The translations under genes were made by a program, and so were the position numbers. From Larix kaempferi (lineage: Eukaryota; Streptophyta; Pinopsida; Pinales; Pinaceae), in assembly GCA_027924585.1 (NCBI GenBank), contig BSBM01001067.1:870001-934000 (forward strand): a DNA stretch of 64,000 nt, in the 5' to 3' direction. Below the pieces are notes generated by a model that saw only the letters and a list, made by a program, of their open reading frames with translations, searched no databases and was not told the DNA's origin. Within the stretch, counting starts at the first letter, position 1. Each line of letters begins with the position of its first letter. Shown in pieces: positions 44,974-55,338 of this stretch.

Positions 44974-45795
44974 ACTTGGAGGCCTGGAGTTGACTTGGGG
45001 ATGCCAAGGTTGCGGCAGTGGTTCTTGTCGGTGATTGGACCTCGAAGATTGGCAGATGGCTTATGAGGAAACTGGAGTCCATGGAGCATGGAGGAGAGCA
45101 CTAGACCTTGTTGAAGGAGCGCCCTAGCCTTTGGAGGATTTATTGTGTACGGCATCACTTAGGGACTTGGCATGTGTTCACCTGGAGTGGAGAGCCTCAC
45201 TTGTCTGTGGCATACTTGTGTATTAGTAGGCTTGCTTGTAGGGCTAGGCCCACATGTGTTATATTGTTGGCATCCCTTACCTAATATAAATAGAGGAAGA
45301 TGAGAGTCCTTTCAAACAACATCTTCACATCATCTTTTGTATCTTCTTCTTATCTCTTGTTCTCTTGGGGTGATGTGCTAGGGTTCATGAGGATACCCTA
45401 GTGGAGCATCTGAAGAAGAAGACGTTTTTCTCTCTTGGATTTCTTCTTTGTAAATTTGATCTCTCTCTTGAAGGCACTAGGGTTCTTGGAGGCATCTTGA
45501 AGACTAGGGTTAGGGTTTATCCCTTGGAGGATTGAGATTAGGGTTTGGTGAAACCCTATAGGTTGTATTTGGGAAGAAGACATCTTGCCTTGAAGTCTTG
45601 CTAGGGCAATCTTAAGCTTGTGGAGCTTCTTTGGTGGAACTGGGGTTTTCATTGTTTTCCCAGTTTGAGTTTGGAGAGCCTATTGGCGTGTGCGAGCTTA
45701 TCTTGAGCTTGGATATGTACTTGGACTTCATCATTGAGTTATATATATATATATAAGGTTGTCAACTGTCCACATCTTGTCTATATTGCAGATTT

Positions 45796-46379
45796 GATTT
45801 TAACATTTTCTCCTCTTGGGATGGTTATTTCCAGCATTTTTTCGTCTTGCTGATTTGACACACATAAGAAGGAAATTGGTAAGGCACTTAACACTAATGT
45901 TGAAGACAATAGTACATCCATCTCATGCTGTTCCGTTTGTTGTTATATCTATTGTTTATGATGAGTTTCGAGATCTGGTTTATGCCTTAAAAGTTGCCCT
46001 AGAGGGGCTGAAAACTCATTTGACTGTTGTTATCTTTTCTCCTTGAATTGCTAAGAAGTTTAGGGTTGTTTGCAAGTGAATTATTGTACTTCTTCAGCTA
46101 CTGTTTGGTACTTTAATTTACAGCAGTCCCAGAGAAGAAAATTCTAGGGCTAAGATCTGGGAAACCTTCTAGGGAGAAGGTGGAATTTCTGTTTTACATT
46201 GAAGTGTCAATTCTGAGAAATTTCCAACAAAATACATCTCAGTCTAGAAAACTCACAACTCTCATTGACACTATGATGGCCTTACCTCTCTAAGATGGTC
46301 ATGTAGATGATCCCTAAGAAGCATCAATTTGCCTATGAGACAATTAGAAAGCTCACGGTGTCGATGACTTAGATATAGA
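45796..46379 (+). other. No clear gene
   Basis: One open frame (about 45840-46043) reads FFRLADLTHIRRKL then an Ile/Val/Leu-rich stretch. It follows an acceptor-like TTATTTCCAG. I do not recognise it and call no gene. The rest is featureless. Confidence 0.4.
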
Positions 46380-47103
46380 AATGACCAAGTTTGGAGCTTC
46401 TTTCAAGAGCTCGAGCCCTAAATTGATTCAAGAATTTCAATCAGGGAAGTGATGTGTCATGGGAGGATATTCGACAACAGTGAATTTCTTTCTACATTCT
46501 TATAAACCATGAAGGAATATTTGGCTTCCTAGAGGCTAAAAGAAAGAAAATAATAGCCTATGGAGACCCTGGGAAATTAAGATCGTTGATTCAAGGATTT
46601 ATTATGTCAAATTCTGACAAGGATCAACAAGATGGTTCCTTCCAAGATTAAAAGCGAGGTTAATAGGGACTCTAAGAGTGTACAATCCACAAAGATATTA
46701 GGAAACCCTCCAAAGGGTACAACAATTGAAAACAAAGAATGTTTGGATTTAATACACTGAAGAAATTCAACATGATCTTTAGATGGAGAAAATTTAAAAT
46801 CAATTGAGAGAGTTGACATTAAGGACATCTTGAGATGAATTATGTTGCATTGTCTACACTGTGAATGGTCGCACCAAAGATGATTTTTCATTTGTGACAA
46901 TGAGCTTTACAATCATATAGAAGAAACCAATAGGAATGTGAAAGTGAGCATTGACTAGACGCTATATGATAAAATGTGTCAAGAATGTGCATCAAACAAT
47001 ACAAGAAACTCCCCTAACAATCGGAAGGTGTGGTGTGCAAATTATGGCGTTAATTCGCATCTACATCTAGATACACAATGACACAACCTAGAGGACCTCA
47101 TAG
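46380..47103 (+). pseudogene. Ty3-like gag relic, left part
   Basis: Scattered frames (INHEGIFGFLEAKRKKIIAY near 46500) lead to VWCANYGVNSHLHLD near 47028-47072. That matches a CCHC knuckle in which the second and last Cys are changed (Cys to Tyr, Cys to Thr). The region is cut at 47111 by a hAT insertion and continues at 54964. Family assignment rests on the run of knuckles. Confidence 0.45.
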
Positions 47104-47178
47104 GTTGTATACTAAGATACCAAAAACAACCTTTTAGGCCAAAATGTCCCGTTTCATCGTATCTGACACAAACACAAT

Positions 47179-47256
47179 GATGACACGTGTCGAACACGTG
47201 TTTTGACTGTGTCCTTTTTCAGAACACAGTCAAAACACGTGTCTGCCACTGTCATC
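47179..47256. repeat. Subterminal hairpin of second hAT
   Basis: A perfect 19-bp stem (47194-47212 with 47224-47242, ACACGTGTTTTGACTGTGT) has an 11-nt loop. The outer GATGACA/TGTCATC pair extends it. The stem contains the palindrome ACACGTGT twice. Confidence 0.9.
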
Positions 47257-47379
47257 ATCGTGTCCCGACCTGTGCACAATGTGTCCCAAAAACAGGACAC
47301 AGTTTTGACGGAAAAGAGGCCTACGGCTTTATAAATTGTGTTTTCTCCCTCATTCTTTCACATTTTCAAGTGAGTCGCC

Positions 47380-49983
47380 AGCTTTGAGAGTGACCTTTTT
47401 AGCAGGTGAAGAGCATTTGAAGGTTTTCCAAGGGATTGCAAATGACTTGAGGGCAGATTTCATTGGGAGCATTGCAAGTTTACCTTCAAGCAACAAGAAG
47501 AATGTCAATAAGCAAGGGCAACTGGTAAAGGGCAAAGACAAGGGAGGAATACTCTAGCTGGTGTTCTCCCCTTCTCCTCCTCATCCAAACTTAAGTTTAT
47601 CTAATCCTGCTAGTGCTCCTTTGGTTGCTACTGGAGCTCAAGTTGCATATAACCCTGTATTAGCAAGACAACAAGTCCAAGAGAAGAAATACCATTTGCG
47701 AAAGCATGTGACAAGGAAATCAGGGCCTACGGCAACGCTGGGTGAGGGAGGGAATGTGATTTGGACTTGTAGTTTCTGCAAGAATAAGTTCAAGAGCACC
47801 CATTACCAGGTTAAGGGCCATTTGTTGAGCCTTCCCTGTGGGATTGTTTCATGTAAAGCAGTGAGTGTAACCCAACGAAAGGAGATGGAAAGAGAGGATA
47901 ATGTTGGCTTGGGGAAGGTGACAGCAACAAGTAAGAAACAAAAAAATGAGGATCTGATTCCATTCTTGAGGAAACCCTCTAGCACTAGGCCTAGTAGATA
48001 TGGGAGTGAGGTTGATATTCGACCAACAAGAAAGAGGCCAACTCCAAGTGGTCCAATGGACAAGATTTCCCAATAAGAGGCACGAGGTGAGATGGACATT
48101 ACCATTGCATTTTATTTCTATCTCAACTTCATTTCATTCAATGTTGCATGGTCACCATTGTTTATTTAGATGCGTCGAGGTTTAGCTGAACGAGCTCCAA
48201 ATGGTTATGTGCCTCTTGGTTCAGAGAAGCTTAGAACCGCATTGTTGGTTAAGGCAAGGAAGGAAGTGGATAAAATCTTAGAGTCAATTAAATCAACATG
48301 GCCCTCATCTGATGTCAATATCGTTTCTGATGGATGGACGGATGCAACATGCCATCCAACATCAATTTCATGGTGTCTTCCCTAAATGGACCGGTGTTCT
48401 TAAAAGCGGTGGATGCTCTTGGGAAATACAAGGATGCATAATATATGGGTGAGTTGTTCATCAAAGTCATTGAAGATGTAGGTGTTGATTCTTGTGTACA
48501 AATCATCATAGATAATGCAATTGTTTGCAAGGTTGCTAGCATGATTGTGGAAGCTAAATATCCATAGGTATTTTGGACACCTTGCATTGTTAATTTTTTG
48601 AATTTACTAATTTAGCATAAGATTAATCTAGGGGAAAGGTCATTTTCTAGATTTGAGTTGTAGACTCATTTATACTTGCTTTTATTGCTCTTACAGGTAT
48701 TTTGGACACCTTGCATTGTTCATTCTTTGAATTTAGCACTCAAATCTATTACTTCAAATGTGACATGGATTGGAAATCTTATTGATGATGCACGCCATAT
48801 CCGTAATTTTGTAGAAAACCACACCAGTGCCCTCACAATCTACAAAGAGTGCACACGTCTATCATTGTTGAATATCGTAGATACTCGGTTTGCTTCCTCA
48901 TTCGTCATGCTTAAGAGGTTGAGGGAGGTCAAGACCACTGTTAGGTTCATGGTTATTTCAGAGTTTTGGTCTTTTTGGAGAAAGACAGATCAAAATGTTT
49001 CAAAAAAGGTAAAGAACCCAGTGTTAGATGATTTTTGGTGGGAGAGAGTAGATCTTACCATTAAGCTCATGTAACCAATCATTTATTTGTTGCGGTTTGC
49101 GGACACGGACCAGCCCATCCTAACAAATGTTTATGAGGGGTGGGATTCCATGATTGAACCCATGAAGACCATTGTTGTACAAAATGAGTGCCCTGAGTAT
49201 GGGACATCAACGGAGAGCTTATGGTCCACCATACAGGATATTCTTATCGCCAATTGGGATAAGAATTGCACACCTTTGCATTGCTTGGCCCACTCATTGA
49301 ATCTCAAGTTCTACAGTCATGAATGGCTCAATGGTGGGCCCTCACATAAAGTCCCTCCTCACATGGATGGAGAGATTTCATAGGGGAGGAAAACAACATT
49401 TAGACAATTATATCATAATAGAGAATCACTTGATCAGGTGGAAGAGGGCTTTGTAGAGTTTTCCACTGCCAGTGGGAGATTTGGAGGCTATGATGTGGTC
49501 AGAGACAAGGGGGTTAAGAAACCCTATGCTTGGTGGGAAACTCATGGGGCAGCATGCTCTATTCTACAAAAGTTAGCCTTGAGGGTCATCTCTCAAGTTA
49601 CTTCATCCTCTAGTTGTGAGAGGAATTGGAGCACATATGGGAACTTGTGCAGTTTGAAGAAGAGCAGGTTTGAGCAATCTAGGGCAAAGACGATGGTTTA
49701 TGTGCACACCAACCTTCATCTTATTTACAGTAAAAGGGAGGAGTGGGTGAAGGGAAAGACAAAAATGTGGGATGTGATTCCTTATAATATGGGTTTGGAC
49801 AACATTGTTGAGTTGGCATTAGCCAACATGGATCTTAATGATCCAATGCTAGAGCCGATCACCTTTGATGATGGTGATCCTCTGGAGGGGTCATCCTCCA
49901 CACTAGTAGATGCAGATCCTAGGATGGGCAGGGAGGTGGAGGAAGAGGACGATGAAGAAAGCAATGATGATTTTGTTGATTGA
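47380..49983 (+). pseudogene. hAT transposase (BED, DUF659, hATC), nearly complete but broken
   Basis: The N-terminal frame carries a BED finger WTCSFCKNKFKSTHYQVKGH at about 47761-47820; a stop at 47555-47557 lies upstream. A stop near 48074 and an intron-like gap (GTGAG to TTTATTTAG, about 48089-48169) precede DUF659 pieces: NIVSDGWTDAT, then a frame change to NFMVSSLNGPVFLKAVDALG and CVQIIIDNA. WTPCIVHSLNLALKSITSNV follows at about 48703. The central part continues at 48676-49383 with stops at 49072 and 49381. hATC at 49438-49983 has SSSSCERNWSTYGNLCSLKK and an acidic end. Unlike the copy at 40743, the middle domain is retained. Confidence 0.88.
48566..48737 (+). repeat. 41-bp direct repeat flanking a possible 129-bp intron
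   Basis: AGGTATTTTGGACACCTTGC and the following bases to GAATTTA occur at 48566 and 48695 with two differences. The first copy opens with AG|GT as a donor; the second follows TTGCTCTTACAG as an acceptor. Removing 48568-48696 joins TATCCATAG to GTATTTTGGACACC and keeps the transposase frame apart from the TAG. Confidence 0.75.
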
Positions 49984-50327
49984 GGACTATTGACAGATGA
50001 GATTCTTCCATCTTGATCTACCCCTTTTTGTATTTGGCAGTGGCATTCCAACATCTATGTAATACATTTTGATTTTGATGACTTAATGAGAAATTTTATG
50101 AATCTGAGTCTATCATTGACATATGCATTGTGATTTGTGAATGTGTAATGTAGATTGATTCTAATTTCTATTGAATATTTGTAAATGTTCTAGTTCCTTA
50201 AAAAAAATGGATCTATGTTTATATTTTTAATATATATCATTTTAAAATATATATATATATATATATAATGTGTCCTCCATGTCCTAATTCCAGGGGTCGC
50301 TATGTCCGTGTCTGATACTCATATTCC

Positions 50328-51585
50328 TGTAAATATTTGATCCAAAGATCACTACTCCCTCTGGATCGCCCTTAGATCTCAAGTGGAATGAGTCTCAATT
50401 CAGAAGACTATCTACTTATAAAAAAAAATAAAAAAAAATAAAAAAATAATAAAAAAAAAAAATACCTCATAAACAATATAGACTCAAACAACTAGATCTG
50501 CATTTACCAACTAAAATATAAATGCAATCAACCACATAAACAACAGATGTACCCTGGAACCCTTTTGGGGAAAACCAGCTAATTATGGGGATATCTTCTC
50601 TCTCGAGCCCAGAGCATATAGATGTATAAATGACAATACAATACAGGATTACCTCAGTCGGTAACTCAATCCCTCTGAAACTGGACAGACTCTAAATTTG
50701 CATGCATCCAGTTGATGCATGCACTAAAGAAGTAAGCCCTAACTGCCAAACTGGATTTGAGTGCTCTGATGGTGCCTCTGACTGATCTGCCCTCTCTATA
50801 TCTCTCTGCTCTGATCTACTCGCTCTGAAGACTGCCCTCTGATGAAATCGGCATCCTCTGCATGCACAAGTGCGCCCTCCCCTCTGGATGTCAAATGCTC
50901 CTACTAGTCCGGATCTCAACAGATCTGAGCTCCGATTGTCCCTAACCTTCCTCCAATGCTGAGGCAAGGCTATCCTGGAAGTCTCAGACTCCGAATCAGT
51001 CAATCCAGCTCACAACGAGCTTCTCCCTTTTCAGGAAAAACGTCCTCCTCCAATCTACTCAGAAATCACACTAATGAGCTCTCTCAAGTCACAAAACTGG
51101 GTGTCTAGCCTCTCTGGAACTGAAGGTCATTGATCTAGCTCAGATCTGACCTTCCTAGCTCCTGCAGCAACTCCTCTCTATCTCAAAAAGTCGCCCCACA
51201 TGTGCAGCTACGCCCTCCTCACTCTAGCAGTATCTCTCCGACAATGCAACTGAGTAACCTCATCTGGGGACCCCCTGCCTCTATAAATAATCTCATCGAT
51301 GAATTAGGTTTGCCAAAACCCTAATTCCCGGTGCATGCAAAAAGTCACTTTTGCATGCATGCATGCAAAAGGTCGTTTTTGCATGTAGTCACTAAATGCT
51401 GACAAGTCATGCAAAACTCATGCATGCAAAGGTCAATCTCCCCTGAAGTTCCGCATGCAGCCCCCACTGGGCTCATGCCACTGAGTAGAGTGCCTCTACT
51501 CCATCATGATTCCTATGCAGCTAATGCACCTCCATGTAAGGCATCTGAACCATGGAGGACATCCCGAGGTTACCATAATCTAACA
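50328..51585 (-). repeat. 3' LTR of the GAG-protease element
   Basis: 1258 bp. It has an A-rich insertion (about 50418-50462) absent from the other LTR and a GCATGCATGCATGCAAAA run near 51355. Confidence 0.93.
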
Positions 51586-52545
51586 CTCCCTCTTAACTAG
51601 GGAACTCCTGACACTGATGCCTGGATCCATCAAGTCCACTGCTGCTGACACTAATCTAACTGATCTGCCTGTCACTGCTCTCTGACCTAAAGAACTCTTA
51701 TCAATCTCCATATGTGTGGCTTCAGAAGAAGCCCTCCTTTCAATCACTGCTGACTCTTCCATTGCACTCTGACTCAGACTCCCTCTGAGTCTCTGCTGTT
51801 ATAACCAACCCTGAAGACCTCTGTCAAGTGGATCTACTGCTCTGTAGATCATTTGCCTATGACCCTGAGTTGACTCAGCTCTATAAGTCAGCTCCCTCTG
51901 TCTCTGAACTGACTTAGCTCTCTCCTGAGCCAAGTCCATCTCAACCATGTCATACCAGCTCACTCTCTGACTGGTGCCTGCATGAGAAGCATGCTCATCC
52001 ATCTGATATGAGCCCAAGGGCTCAATCTCCTGAGACTCATCACTGTCAAGAGCATCTTGCTCATCCATCTGAACTCCAGAATCACTACCCCAATCCTCAT
52101 CATGGTGAGCATCTCGCCCACCCATCTGTTGAATAGGCTCACTCCTCCTGGCCTCATCTCTGCTATGAACATCCCGCTCATCCTCCTCCTCTACATCTGA
52201 AGAGGATGCACTCAGCCATCCAGACGTGCCTGAAGTAGGTTGTCCATGAACTAAATAATCACCATCGATCATGTGACCCATTAAGACTGGGTCTACTCCT
52301 CTAGGATAGGTGAAGAACTGATCCCTATGAAACACTACAGGGTAGCCTATTGCTGCCAAGGCTGCCATTGAGAGGACACTCCCTCTCAGTCCTGGAACAA
52401 AGAGCACTCCTGAAAGCTCCAGGAGCTCCCCGCAGTCAAGCAGAAATCTCACTCTGCCCACTCCAGTAACCAAATGGTCAACCCCCTGAACATCCCGAGT
52501 CAACTATACTAAAGTATGCTCTAGGATCAGGAATGCATCTCGCAC
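51586..52545 (-). pseudogene. Copia protease plus acidic tail
   Basis: The DSG active-site motif is present (FSIVDSGCSGG at about 52535-52505) but in a frame that closes just after it. The neighbouring frame continues with GVGRVRFLLDCGEL, LSGVLFVPGLRGSVLSMAAL, typical of copia protease. A long acidic, Asp/Glu/Ser-rich tail follows (DVEEEDERDVHSRDEARR, SDSGVQMDEQDALDSDES), with a TAA at 51799-51801 and an ending SVRSSLVKREC. The tail probably derives from the integrase-RT linker. Confidence 0.8.
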
Positions 52546-52581
52546 TCCTGTCATATGACTGCTGAGAGTGTTGTCCACTCT

Positions 52582-53459
52582 CTACCTCTGATCAACCTGA
52601 GCCTCTGGTAGGCTACTATCATGTCCTGACTGAACTGTGGCCAAAGAGAATTCCTTCTCAAACCGAGAAGAGAACTCATCAACCTCCTCTGCTGCTGCCA
52701 CCTGCTCGTCCTTCGTCTGCTTCCCCCTCTTCTTATGCTGACACTGTCCCCCATAATGTCCATACTCGTTGCAGGCGAAGCATTTGATCTTGCTCAGATC
52801 CTTCTTATGTCTACCTCTCTGTTTCCCGCCTGCTGCGAGAGCCACATCCTCCTCCTCTGGAATGGCAGAAGTTGAACCCTGAATGTACCCTCTCCGGGTA
52901 TCCTCCTGTGTGAAATCATCCCATGGGCGATCCCACTTGGGAAGGTTATCACGACATATGATAAACTGAACAAACACTGCCCATGACATAGTCACGCCAT
53001 TCAAGGCCTGTCGAACCAGCTCACTATCCTCTACCTTCTCACCAACTGCTCCCAACTCATCTCTCACTTGAGTTATCTTGGTGAGATAGGTAACCATGCT
53101 CTCATCCTTCCCCATCTTGATGCTTCTCAACTTCTCCCTAAGAACCATCTTCCTATTTCCATTGGAGCTCTGGTACAAACTAGTCAATGCATCCCACATC
53201 TCAAACACATTGTCTTTGGTAGAGACATGTGGGATGAGGTGATCCTTGATCACATCAAGAAGGATCCTCTGAGCCTTCACATTCTTCTTGTCATACATTG
53301 CTTTGGCAATGGCATCAGATGGAACTGTAACGGGATTTGCTGTCGTGTTGTTCACAACATTAGCTCACTCTCTTTCAGCAAGAAAGTAATACGTGCCCTC
53401 CATACACTATAGTTGGAGGCACCATCCAATCGGTCCTCCACCCTCAAACCGGTAGCCAT
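52582..53459 (-). pseudogene. gag: Copia Gag with one early frame change
   Basis: ATG at 53459 (MATGLRVEDRLDGASNYSVW) is the same start as the Gag at 28624, which it resembles throughout: NNTTANPVTVPSD, KAQRILLDVIKDHLIPHVS, NGNRKMVLREKLRSIKMGK, WDRPWDDFTQEDTRRGYIQG. One small indel near 53358 breaks the frame. The knuckle is CFACNEYGHYGGQC (CX2CX4HX4C), and the protein ends in the protease-proximal SRFEKEFSLATVQ. Otherwise open for about 258 codons, so decay is modest. Confidence 0.9.
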
Positions 53460-53515
53460 ACTCACCCAACTGAAGAAACTGTAACCCACAGTGAACAAGA
53501 GTATCTCCTGATCAC

Positions 53516-53682
53516 AGATCTGGCAGATCTGTCTCAGATCTGACCACAAACCAACTGATCTGATAGATCTGACCTCTACAACCTTAGATCTGAACGGGGA
53601 TGTTCAGATCTAGTAGATCTGGTCTCTATCTCCACAGATCTACTAGATCTATCTCAGATCTAGTCTCCAATACTGCAGATCT
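53516..53682 (-). repeat. AGATCT palindrome array in the Gag leader
   Basis: Eleven AGATCT hexamers lie within 167 bp, between the PBS and the Gag ATG, at irregular spacing (mostly AGATCTG or AGATCTA). Two related CTGATCTGATAG pieces are interspersed. The position corresponds to the RNA leader. Confidence 0.95.
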
Positions 53683-53726
53683 ATGTGTGACTGCTCACCC
53701 TGACCCTCAACAGGGCTCTGATACCA

Positions 53727-54909
53727 TGTAAATATTTGATCCAGAGATCACTACTCCCTCTGGATCGCCCTGAGATCACAAGTGGTATGAGTCTCAATAT
53801 CAGTATATACTCATAAACAATATAGACTCAAACAACTAGATCTGCATTACCGACTGAAATATAAATGCAATCAACCACATAAACAACAGATGTACCCTGG
53901 AACCCTTTTGGGGAAAACCAACTAACTATGGGGCTATCTTCTCTCTCGAGCCCAGAGCATATAGATGTATAAATGACAATACAATACAGGATTACCTCAG
54001 CTGGTAACTCAATCCCTCTGAAACTGGACAGACTCTAAATTTGCATGCATCTAGCTAATGCATGCACTGAAGAAATAAGCCCTAACTGCCAAACTAGATC
54101 TGAGTGCTCTGACGGTGCCTCTGACTGATCTTCCCTCTCTATATCTCTCTGCTCGCTCTGAAGACTGCCCTCTGATGAAATCGGCCTCCTCTGCATGCAA
54201 AAGTGCGCCCTCCCCTCTAGATGTCAAATGCTCATAATGGTGCGAATCTCAACAGATCTGAGCTTCAATCGTCCCTAACCTTACTCCAATGCTGAGGCAA
54301 GGCTATCCTGGAAGTCTCAGACTTCGAATCGACCAATCCAACTCACAATGAGCTTCTCCCTCCTCAGGAAAAACGTCCTCCAACAGAACTCGGCCTCCTC
54401 CAATCTACTCAGAAATCACACTGATGAGCTCTCTCAGCTCACAGAACTGGGTGTCTAGCCTCTCTGGAACTGAAGGTCACTGATCTAGCTCAAATATGAC
54501 CTTCCTAGCTCCTGCAGCAACTCCTCTCTATCTCAGAAAGTTGCCCCACATGTGCAACTACACTCTCCTCAGTCTAACAGTATCTCTCTCCGACAATGCA
54601 ACTGAGTAACCTCATCTGGGGACCCCCTGCCTTTATAAATAATCTCATCAATGAATTAGGTTTGCCAAAACCCTAATTCCTGGTGCATGCAAAAAGTCAC
54701 TTTTGCATGCAGTCACTAAATGCTGACAGGTCATGCAAAACTCATGCATGCAAAGGTCAATCTTCCCTGAAGTTCCGCATGCAACCCCCACTGGGCTCAT
54801 GCCACTGAGTAGAGTGCCTCTACTCCATCCTGATACCTATGCAGCTAATGTAACTCCATGTAAGGCATCTGAACCATGGAGGACATCCCGAAGTTACCAT
54901 AATCTAACA
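53727..54909 (-). repeat. 5' LTR of the GAG-protease element
   Basis: 1183 bp, same termini as the 3' LTR. It carries a CTCCAACAGAACTCGGC-like insertion near 54370 and shorter GCATGC runs. Confidence 0.93.
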
Positions 54910-54963
54910 ATTCCCATGTCCTCCGTGTTTCATGTCCTCGTGTCAAGCGACTTAGGTTGTATA

Positions 54964-55215
54964 TTATGCTAGTACACCTAAAGGTTCAAGTACCCAAAGA
55001 GGAGGTCAACATTCCATAGGTTGATGAGATCGAGGATGACAATGGGAGGCAATAGATGTGGACAATACTACATTATTTGCTACAAAAGAGATCACTTAAA
55101 TTTTGATTTCCCCTACAAAGATAGAACCCAACTTGAATTCTACAACATATGCGGAGTCAATGACCATTCTATGGAAAATTGCCTAGCAATCCTCGTAAAG
55201 ATTAAAGATAAGTGA
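54964..55215 (+). pseudogene. Ty3-like gag relic, right part, two knuckles
   Basis: Continues the frame interrupted at 47111. CGQYYIICYKRDHLNFDFPY and FYNICGVNDHSMENC match two further CX2CX4HX4C knuckles, with Cys replaced by Tyr or Phe at several positions. The frame stops at 55213-55215. Multiple knuckles in a row are seen in some plant Ty3 Gag proteins. Confidence 0.5.
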
Positions 55216-55338
55216 AACATTTGCACGCTTGTCCTAGTACCTAAGCACAATATATTGAGGACGAAAGAAAAATGCTTGAAATATCATCACTTGACATGGT
55301 TCAATACCTAGAGCTAATGTTGCCCACAATATTCCCAT

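Larger units (their letters stand above)
37489..45790 (+). mobile_element. Possible second solo LTR, split by a copia element
   Basis: Sequence from TGGGTCACTACAAAAG (37489) to CTATATTGCA (45790) would form a 1.17-kb unit once the element at 37843-44973 and its TSD are removed. GATTT lies at 37483-37487 and 45791-45795, but one extra T sits between the left repeat and the TG. TATAAATAG at 45285 fits a promoter. The boundaries are tentative. Confidence 0.35.
50328..54909 (-). mobile_element. GAG-protease-only copia-like LTR element (TR-GAG type)
   Basis: Read leftward: 5' LTR 54909-53727 and 3' LTR 51585-50328, both TGTTAGATTATGG to AAATATTTACA. They are flanked by a perfect 5-bp TSD ATTCC (50323-50327 and 54910-54914). 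The PBS is the complement of CTCTGATACCA, ending at 53726. The 2.1-kb interior encodes Gag, protease and a tail, with no integrase, RT or RNase H. The protein tail ends LVKREC into the 3' LTR exactly as full copia RNase H does, so a large internal deletion removed pol. Confidence 0.93.
47112..54955 (+). mobile_element. Second hAT transposon, split by an LTR element
   Basis: GTTGTATA occurs at 47104-47111 and 54956-54963, giving an 8-bp TSD and short symmetric ends CTAAG/CTTAG. The 3-bp extension of similarity makes the exact phase uncertain. Without the nested LTR element it is about 3.26 kb. Subterminal regions are dense in GTGTCC/GACACG words and contain a strong hairpin. The transposase is on the plus strand. 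Confidence 0.8.
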
